DNA of 64,000 bases, taken from Anaeramoeba ignava. Taxonomy: Eukaryota > Metamonada > Anaeramoebidae. Position 1 is the stretch's first letter. Every line of letters starts with the position of its first letter. The stretch covers positions 216,001-280,000 of the forward strand of contig JAPDFW010000072.1 of NCBI GenBank assembly GCA_028826165.1, read 5' to 3'. This document shows positions 56,537 through 64,000 of the stretch, piece after piece. A program made the position numbers and the translations under genes. The notes below the pieces were generated by a model. The model worked only from the letters and a program-made list of their open reading frames with translations. It had not been told where the DNA came from and ran no database searches.

Positions 56537-59500
56537 TTAAAATATTAGTTTTTTTGCTTTTTCTTTTTTCTTTTTCTTTTTCTTTTTCTTTTTCTTTTTC
56601 TTGATTCTTGTTTAATTCAATATAAAGTTCTTCGATAATTTTTTTATATTTTTGTGAAAGGACAAATCTCTTTAATTTTTGTGTGTCTGTCAATAATCCA
56701 TTTTCAATAGTAAAAGGATCATGTTCAAGATGAATATTTTTGATAAATTCGAATCCTTTCAACTAAACAAATTTAAAAATTAAAAAATTAAAAAATTAAA
56801 AATTTGGATTTAAAATTAAAAATTAAAAATTTGGATTGAATACTTTGTTTTCTTTTGCAACTTGTTCAATTTCCTCAAGAACCTTATTCTTAACTTGTTG
56901 TAAATTGCAAATCTCTTGGTGATCTGTTTTAGTTATTGAATTTTCATCAAGATATTTTTGGATCACATCAAAATTTGGCACAACAACAGCAACAAGATAG
57001 TTTTCAAAGCTTGAACCATAAACAAAAATCTGACTAATTGATTTTGTTTTCATGTAAACAATTTCCAAGAAATCAGCAGAGAGATATTCTCCTTGAGCAA
57101 GTTTGAAAATATTTTTTTTCCTGTCGATAATACTTAATGTTCCATCAGAGTTCCATTTTCCAATATCTCCAGTTTTGAACCATCTGTCACTAGTGATAGC
57201 TTCATTTGTTTTTTCTGGATCCTTATAATATCCTTGGAAAACATTATCACCGCGTATTAAAATCTCTCCGACTTGATTTGTTTGATTTGAAATATATCCC
57301 ATTTCGGGAACATCAATAAGCTTGATTTCATTGCATGGTGAAATCACTCCACAATTACCAACAGAAAAGAAATCAACTGATCCTAATGATCCACTTGCTC
57401 CTGTTTCGCTCATTCCCCATCCTTGTATTACCGCATCCGAAATGCAAACGCGAAGGAATTCGTGATGTTTTGGTGATAATGGTGCTGATCCTGTAACCAT
57501 TACTCTGATTCTTCCTCCCAATCTTTTTTTGATTTTATCAAATACTAATTTGTTCCAAATTGGTGTATCATGTCCTTCTTTGATTGCCTTGAGTTTGTAT
57601 TTGTATGCTTGATCAAACATGAATTTTTGGAAAATTCCTCCTGATTCGATTGTGTTCATGATATGATCGTAAATTCGTGAAAATACTCTTGGTACACCTG
57701 GTAATAATGTTGGTTTTAATTCTTCAATGTCTTGACTTAGTTTTCTAATATCACCTCCAAAAAATCCTACTTGTCCTCCGTAGTAAACCATAAAATTTTG
57801 TAAGCTTCTCTCAAGTATGTGTGCTAGTGGTAAGTATGACATGTATATTTCTTCTTCTGCTTCTAATTTGTATTCCTTTTTTTATTTTTTTAAATATTTA
57901 TTTTGAATATTTATTTTATTTATTTTAAATATTTATTTTTGGATTGAATATTTATTATTTTAAATATTTATTTTTGGATTGAATATTTATTTTTGGATTG
58001 AATATTTATTTATTTTAAATATTTATTATTTTGAATATTTATTTTTGGATTGAATATTTATTTTTGGATTGAATATTTATTTATTTTAAATATTTATTTT
58101 ATTTATTTTAAATATTTATTTTAAATATTTATTTTATTTATTTTAAATATTTATTTTTGGATTGAATATTTATTTTAAATATTTATTTTAAATATTTATT
58201 ATTTATTTTTGAGTTTAAATTACTGAAGACCATGCTCCTCCAACCATTCCAGCAACTAAATTTTTATGAGTCATAATAACACCTTTTGGTAAATCAGTTG
58301 TTCCTGATGTATAAATAAGAGAAGCTAAATCATCTGTTGAAGGTGGTTCATGAGGAAGTTCATTTTGTTTTCCAAATTCAATCATTTCAGAAAATAGTTT
58401 AATAGTTAATCCTAAATCTTCTGCTGTTTTTTTAACATCTAAAGGAACTTCATCAATTGAAACAATAATTTTTAAGCTTGGACATTGTGAAGAAAATTGA
58501 GTTATTTTAGATATTTTATCAGAACTACAAACAACTAATTGCATATCAGAATGAGAAATAATAAATTTAGATGATTCTGCTCCTAATGTATCATAAAGAG
58601 CTACAGAAACCAAAGAATATGCATAACATGCATCTTCTGTTACTTTCCATTCAGTACAATTTTTGGAATAGATTCCTACAGTATTTCCCTTTTAATACAT
58701 TATTTATTTAAATATTTATTTCAAATTTAAATATTTATTTCTAATTTAAATATTTATTTCCAAATTTAATATTTATTTCAAATTAAATATTTATTTCAAA
58801 TTTAAATGTTATTTCCAATTAAATATTTATTTCAAAATTTAAATATTAATTAAATATTTATTTCTAAATTTTTAAATATTTATTAAATATTTATTTCAAA
58901 ATTTAAATATTTATTAAATATTTATTTTCAAATTTAAATATTTATTTCAAATTTAAATATTTATTTTGTTTTTAAATATTTATTTCAAATTTAAATAGTT
59001 TTAATTTTAAATTTAAATATTTTTTTAAATTTAAATATTTATTTAAAAATTGAAAAATAATTTTATTTATGTGAAGAAAATTTTATTTTAAATATTTCAG
59101 ATTTACAAAATTAAAATATTTATTTCAGAATTTAAATATAAATTTAAATATTTATTTCTAAAATTTAAATATTTAAAATTTAAATATTTATTTTCTAATT
59201 TAAATATTTATTTCCAATTTTTTAAATATTAATTAAATGTTTATTTCTAAATTTAAATATTTATTTAAATATTTATTTCAAATTTAAATATTTATTTCTA
59301 AATTAAATATTTATTTCTAAATTTAAATATTTATTTATTTAATTTAAATATTTATTTCTAAATTAAATATTATCAAATTTAAATATTTATTTCTAAATTA
59401 AATATTTATTTCAAAAATTTAAATATTTATTTCTAATTTAAATATTTATTTCAAAAATTAAATATTTATTTCTAAATTTAAATATTATTTCCAAATTAAA

Positions 59501-60433
59501 TATTAATTAAATATTATTTCTAATTTAAATATTTATTTCAAAATTTAAATATTTATTTCTAAATTAAATATTTATTTCCAATTTAAAATTTAAATATTTA
59601 TTTCCAAATTTAAATATTTATTTCAAATTTTAAGTATTTATTTAAATATTTATTTCCAAATTTAAATATTTATTTCAAATTTAAATATTTATTTCAAATT
59701 TAAATATTATTTCCAAATTAAATATTAATTAAATATTATTTCTAATTTTAAATATTTATTTCAAAATTTAAATATTTATTTCTAATTTAAAATGTTATTT
59801 CATAATTTAAATATTATTTCCAAATTAAAATGTTATTTCTAATTTAAATATTTATTTCAAAAATTAAATATTTATTTCTAAATTTAAATATTTATTTCAT
59901 AATTTAAATATTTATTTCAAATAAATATTTATTTCCAAATTAAATATTTATTTCTAAATTAAATATTTATTTCAAATTTAAATGTTATTTCTAATTTAAA
60001 TATTATTTTCAAAAAACTTTCCAAAAATCCAAAATAAATTTCATTTGAAATTAATTATCCAAAAAAGTGAATAATTTAAAAATAAGTTAATAAAATAGAA
60101 AAAAAGAATTTGAAATACCTTTTTCAACCCAAAACCACGAAAAGCAGAACCCAACCAAGTCCTTAATTCACCAAATTCTTTGTAAGTAATCCATTCATAA
60201 CTGCCTAAATTTTCTTTTTCTTTTTCTTTTCTTCTTGTTCCATATAATTTTTTATTAGAATATTTGCTTAAACTATTCTCAAGTATTGCATAAATTGTTT
60301 TTAAATGTGGCTCTGGATAAGTTGCTAATCCTTTCTCTTTACAAGTTAAATTTCGATAAACTTTTTCTTTCTCATCATAAAGAAAAGAGAAAACATTTTC
60401 TTTTAAATGATATTTTTTTATTGCTTGTTTCAT
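56537..60433 (-). CDS. Long-chain acyl-CoA synthetase
   Basis: Four exons: 60119-60433, 58224-58688, 56844-57875 and 56537-56762, phase 0 at all junctions, about 678 residues. It activates fatty acids to acyl-CoA with ATP. AMP-binding motif LIYTSGTTDLPKGVIMTH (usual Gly is Asp), SYLPLAHILERSLQ, RVMVTGSAPLSP, QGWGMSETGASGS, GYYKDPEKT, WFKTGDIGKW and DRKKNIFKLAQGEYL are present. The C-terminus LEHDPFTIENGLLTDTQKLKR is the typical LACS end. The final exon carries a Lys-Glu repeat with an A6 run near 56568. Discounting one A gives a compact stop at 56537 after KAKKLIF; as read, the frame continues to 56421, overlapping actin copy 3. Two introns are TATTTAAA-type arrays. No transmembrane or peroxisomal signal is clear. 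Confidence 0.92.
57876..58223 (-). repeat. Intron of AAATATTTATTT repeats
   Basis: Intron 2 of the acyl-CoA synthetase gene: AAATATTTATTTT and GGATTGAATATTTATT units on the plus strand. Opens GTAATT, closes AAAAAG. Confidence 0.8.
58689..60118 (-). repeat. 1.4 kb intron of AAATATTTATTTC repeats
   Basis: Intron 1 of the acyl-CoA synthetase gene: hundreds of degenerate ATTTAAATATTTATTTC units (about 16-19 bp), the longest intron that can be fully bounded here. Opens GTATTT, closes TAAAAG, phase 0. Confidence 0.85.
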
Positions 60434-60697
60434 TTCAAAATAAAATGATCTTTTATTTTTTAAAAAAAAGAAAATTTTTTTAATTTTTTTTTTATTTTTT
60501 TTTTTTTCCTTATTTATTTTGAGCTTTCAATTTTTTATTTTGAAATTTCAATTTAATTTTTAATTTAATTTTTATTTAATTAAATTTTTAATTGACAAGT
60601 TTTTATTTATTTATTTTTATTTTTATTGATTAATTTATAGCAAAAGTGATTAATTATTATTTTCTTTTATTTTAATTTTAATTTTAATTTAAATAAA
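60434..60697. promoter_or_regulatory. Divergent promoter region
   Basis: A 264-bp spacer between the acyl-CoA synthetase start (minus) and actin copy 4 (plus). It is T-rich, with a short non-homopolymer patch TTAATTTATAGCAAAAGTGATTAA near 60631-60654. No repeat array is present, unlike most spacers here. Confidence 0.4.
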
Positions 60698-61848
60698 ATG
60701 AATTTTAAAGAATATGATTATTTTGAAGAAAATGAAAAAATAATAATTGATAATGGTTCATCAACAATTAAAGCAGGATTTGGAGGAGATGATGCACCAA
60801 GAGCTGTTTTTCCATCAGTTGTTGGAAGACCAAAACATTATGGAGTTAATTTTATAACAATTCAAAAAGATAGATATGTTGGAGATGAAGCAATTTCTAA
60901 AAGAGGAATTTTAACACTTAAATATCCAATAGAAAATGGAATTATTACAAATTGGGATGATATTGAATGTATTTGGTATCATACTTTTTATAATGAATTA
61001 AAAATTTTACCTGAAGAACATTCACTTTTAATGACTGAACCACCTTTAAATCCAAAATCAAATCAGAGAAAAAACAACAGAAATTATTTTTGAAACATTT
61101 AATATTCCTAATTTTTATCTTTCAAATTTTCCATCTTTAGCTTTATTTGCTTCAGGAAGAACAACAGGAATTATTATTGAAATGGGATATCAAGTTTGTA
61201 ATTCTGTTTCAATTTATGAAGGAAATACTTTAAATGATTCAGTTTTAAAAATGAGTATTGGAGGAAAAGATTTAACAGATTATTTAAAGAAAATAATGAG
61301 TGAAAGAGGATATTATTTTTCAGCATATGCTGAAAGAGAAATTGTTATAGATATTAAAGAAAAATTATGTTATGTTTCATTAGATTTTGATGAAGACATG
61401 GAATTATTAAATAATTCAAATTCTATTGAAAGAAATTATGAATTACCTGATGGAAGTATTATTACAATAGGAAATGAAAGATATAGATGTACTGAACCTT
61501 TATTCAAACCTTCTTTGATTGGAATTTCTCAATCAGGAATTCATGAAATGATTTATAATTCAATTATGAAATGTGATGAAGAATTAAGAAAAGAAATGTT
61601 TGAAAATATTGTTTTATCAGGAGGAACATCAATGTTTCCAGGAATTAAAGAAAGAATTGAAAAGGAAATTATAAAATTATCACCAAAAAGATATGAAAAT
61701 CAAAGTTATTTCACCTCCTGAAAGAAAATATTCAGTTTGGATTGGAGGATCTATTTTATCATCTCTTTCATTTTTCAACAGAATAACAATTTCAAAAGAA
61801 GAATATGAAGAATTTGGAAATTCAATTATTCATCAAAAATGTTTTTAA
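60698..61848 (+). CDS. Divergent actin, copy 4 (two extra bases)
   Basis: 382 residues after discounting two bases. Start [32 protein letters not shown], phosphate-2 loop [32 protein letters not shown], ending HQKCF as in real actin (HRKCF). Frame breaks at 61065 (AATCAGAGAAAA, against AATCGAGAAAA in siblings) and at 61683 (CCAAAAAGATATG, against CCAAAAGATATG). It keeps the PG of SGGTTMYPG, which most other copies have as QG or EG. Confidence 0.85.
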
Positions 61849-61930
61849 AAATATTGAACAAAAATTATTTTTTTCATTTTTTTCATTTTTTTCATTTTTC
61901 AATTCAAAATAAAAATATAAAATAAATAAA

Positions 61931-63089
61931 ATGAATTTTAAAGAATATTATTATAATGAAGAAATTCGATGAAAATCAAACAATGATAATTGATAATGGT
62001 TCATCAACAATTAAAACAGGATTTGGAGGAGATGATGCACCAAGAGCTGTTTTTCCAACAGTTGTCGGAAGACCAAAATATTATGGTGGGAATATTTTAA
62101 TATCTCACAAAGATAGATATGTTGGAGATGAATCAAGTTGTAAAAGAGGAATTTTAATTAAAAAATATCCAATAGAAAATGGAATTATTACAAATTGGGA
62201 AGATATTGAATGTATTTGGCATCATACTTTTTATAATGAATTAAGAGTTTTACCTGAAGAACATTCACTTTTAATGACTGAACCACCTTTAAATCCAAAA
62301 TCAAATCGAGAAAAAACAACAGAAATTATTTTTGAAACATTTAATATTCCTAATTTTTATCTTTCAAATTCTCCATCTTTATCTTTATTTGCTTCAGAAA
62401 GAACAACAGGAATTATTATTGAAATGGGATATCAAGTTTGTAATTCTGTTTCAATTTATGGAGGAAATGCTTTAAATGATTCAATTTTAAGAATGAATAT
62501 TGGAGGAAAAGATTTAACAGATTATTTACAGGAAATATTAAATGAAAGAGGATATTATTTTACAACAACAGCTGAAAGAGAAATTGTTAGAGATATTAAA
62601 GAAAAATTATGTTATGTTTCATTAAATTTTGATAAAGAAATGGAATTATTAAATAATTCAAATTCTATTGAAAAAAATTATGAATTACCTGATGGAAGTA
62701 TTATTACAATAGGAAATGAAAGATATAGATGTACTGAACCTTTATTCCAACCTTCTTTGATTGGATTATCACAAATAGGAATTCATGAAATAATTTATAA
62801 TTCAATTATGAAATGTGATGAAGAATTAAGAAAAGAAATGTTTGAAAATATTGTTTTATCAGGAGGAACATCAATGTTTCAAGGAATTAAAGAAAGAATT
62901 GAAAAAGAAATTAAACAATTATCACCAAAAAATATGAAAATCAAAGTTATTTCACCTCCTGAAAGAAAATATTCAGTTTGGATTGGAGGATCTATTTTAT
63001 CATCTCTTTCATTTTTTAAAAACATAACAATTTCAAAAGAAGAATATAAAGAATTTGGAAATTCAATTATTCATAAAAAATGTTTTTAA
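61931..63089 (+). CDS. Divergent actin, copy 5 (one extra base near the start)
   Basis: The ATG at 61931 ([11 protein letters not shown]) is in the sibling-like position. An extra A at 61960-61962 (GAAGAAATTCGATG) shifts the frame, so as read translation could start only at 61956 ([10 protein letters not shown]), giving 377 residues. The rest is open to TAA 63087 and ends HKKCF. The loop [16 protein letters not shown] replaces [16 protein letters not shown], and ASGR is ASER. Phosphate-2 loop EMGYQVCN. It is the least damaged complete copy and could be expressed from the second ATG. Confidence 0.87.
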
Positions 63090-63175
63090 AAATATTAAAC
63101 AAAAATTATTTTTCATTTTTTTCATTTTTCAATTCAATTCAATTCAAAAGAAAAAATATAAAATAAAATATAAAA

Positions 63176-64000
63176 ATGAATTTTAAACAATTTTCAAATA
63201 TTAATTTTGAAGAAATTGATGAAAATGAACCAATAGTAATTGAGAATGGTTCATTTTTTATTAAAGCAGGATTTGGAGGAGATGATGCACCAAGAGCTGT
63301 TTTTCCAACAATAGTTGGAAAACCAAAACGACAAGTCCAAATGGTTGGAATGGGTTCTAAAGATTATTATATTGGAGATGATGGTTATCATCCAAGAAGA
63401 GCATTAACACTTAAATATCCAATAGAAAATGGAATTATTACAAATTGGGAAGATATTGAACATATTTGGCATCATAGTTTTTATAATGAATTAAGAGTTG
63501 CACCTGAAGAACATCCACTTTTAATGACTGAACCACCTTTAAATCCAAAATCAAATCGAGAAAAAACAACAGAAATTATTTTTGAAACATTTAATATTCC
63601 TGATTTTTATCTTTCAAATTCTCCATCTTTAGCTTTATTTGCTTCAGGAAGAACAACAGGAATTATTATTGAAATGGGATATCAACTTTGTAATTCTGTT
63701 TCAATTTATGAAGGAAGTGCTTTAAATGATTCAGTTTTAAGAATGAGTATTGGAGGAAAAAATTTAACAGATTATTTAATGAAAATATTAAATGAAAGAG
63801 GATATTCATTTACAACAACAGCTGAAAGAGAAATTATTAGAGATATTAAAGAAAAATTATGTTATGTTTCATTAAATTTTGATAAAGACATGGAAATGTC
63901 TTACATTACAGATCCTCTTGAAAAAAATTATGAATTACCTGATGGAAATATTATTACAATAGGAAATGAAAGATATAGATGTACTGAACCTTTATTCAAA
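63176..64000 (+). CDS. Divergent actin, copy 6 (runs off the window)
   Basis: ATG at 63176; 275 uninterrupted codons to the window end at ...CTEPLFK, lacking roughly the last 110 residues. Start [19 protein letters not shown] as in copy 2, but the first loop is [18 protein letters not shown] as in copy 3. The segment corresponding to subdomain 2 reads [29 protein letters not shown], departing from the [11 protein letters not shown] of its siblings. Phosphate-2 loop EMGYQLCN. No frame break is visible. Confidence 0.85.
   Translation, partial: MNFKQFSNINFEEIDENEPIVIENGSFFIKAGFGGDDAPRAVFPTIVGKPKRQVQMVGMGSKDYYIGDDGYHPRRALTLKYPIENGIITNWEDIEHIWHHSFYNELRVAPEEHPLLMTEPPLNPKSNREKTTEIIFETFNIPDFYLSNSPSLALFASGRTTGIIIEMGYQLCNSVSIYEGSALNDSVLRMSIGGKNLTDYLMKILNERGYSFTTTAEREIIRDIKEKLCYVSLNFDKDMEMSYITDPLEKNYELPDGNIITIGNERYRCTEPLFK

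Noticed and set aside
52761-61848. Euplotes-type programmed +1 frameshifting at stop codons
   Set aside because: Most breaks in the actin copies are not followed directly by a stop in the zero frame (for example 53255, 61065, 61683), and sibling copies encode the same residues without a break.
1-64000. Transposons, rRNA, tRNA or bacterial operons
   Set aside because: No transposase, reverse transcriptase, terminal inverted repeats, rRNA cores or cloverleaf-like GC-rich segments were seen by eye; a tRNA scan could not be run.

Overview
The window looks like protist nuclear DNA: roughly 80% A+T, genes on both strands, and genes split by GT...AG introns. Introns and spacers are built from A/T hexamer repeats such as AAAATT, AAAATC, TTTTGA and GAATTT. 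The gene set (RCC1-BTB proteins, a BTB-TLD protein, a RhoGAP fusion, Asn/Gln-rich linkers, divergent actins, vault protein, and a succinyl-CoA synthetase with a possible organellar leader) fits an anaerobic amoeba such as Anaeramoeba (Metamonada). That placement is inference from content and not from a search. I saw no bacterial operons, rRNA, convincing tRNA, transposase or CRISPR.

Layout. 1-2365: AT satellite, possibly part of a giant intron. 2366-8475 (-): an unrecognised protein of at least seven tandem ~141-residue units, mostly one exon per unit. 8888-13941 (+): a protein with PH-like repeats. 14640-16735 (+): dual-specificity phosphatase fused to a RhoGAP-like domain. 17029-20165 (-): succinyl-CoA synthetase beta. 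20344-20568 (+): ubiquitin-like protein. 20637-28318 (-): an RCC1-BTB fragment, a broken BTB-BACK-TLD gene and two RCC1-BTB paralogues. 28422-31669 (-): major vault protein, with a strikingly GC-rich core. 32697-38453 and 42631-45778 (-): three paralogues in which a heterotrimeric G-protein alpha subunit is fused to a C-terminal BTB domain. Between copies 2 and 3, on the + strand, lie a phytol/dolichol-kinase-like membrane protein and a nine-exon secreted protein of unknown function. 45886-47881 (-): aldehyde dehydrogenase. 48173-52656 (-): a Schlafen(AlbA)-P-loop NTPase-TPR protein with the layout of an NLR-like STAND receptor. 52761-64000 (+): at least six tandem divergent actins, interrupted by a long-chain acyl-CoA synthetase on the - strand (56537-60433).

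The strongest candidates for something new are three. First, the G-alpha-BTB family: an almost textbook G-alpha fold with a conserved 16-nt micro-exon, a possible N-myristoylation site, loss of the catalytic Arg and Gln in all copies, and a BTB tail that could recruit a cullin-3 ligase. Second, the actin array: its members keep much of the actin fold but share the same rewritten phosphate-2 loop and lack Gln137 and His161. Third, the Schlafen-NTPase-TPR protein.

A caution runs through the window. Many otherwise intact genes carry one-base frame breaks, usually an extra base and often in an A/T run. Exon phases were worked out by hand and are arithmetically consistent in most multi-exon models. 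The breaks may be assembly errors or real decay, so genes with breaks are described as damaged or uncertain and not as definite pseudogenes.
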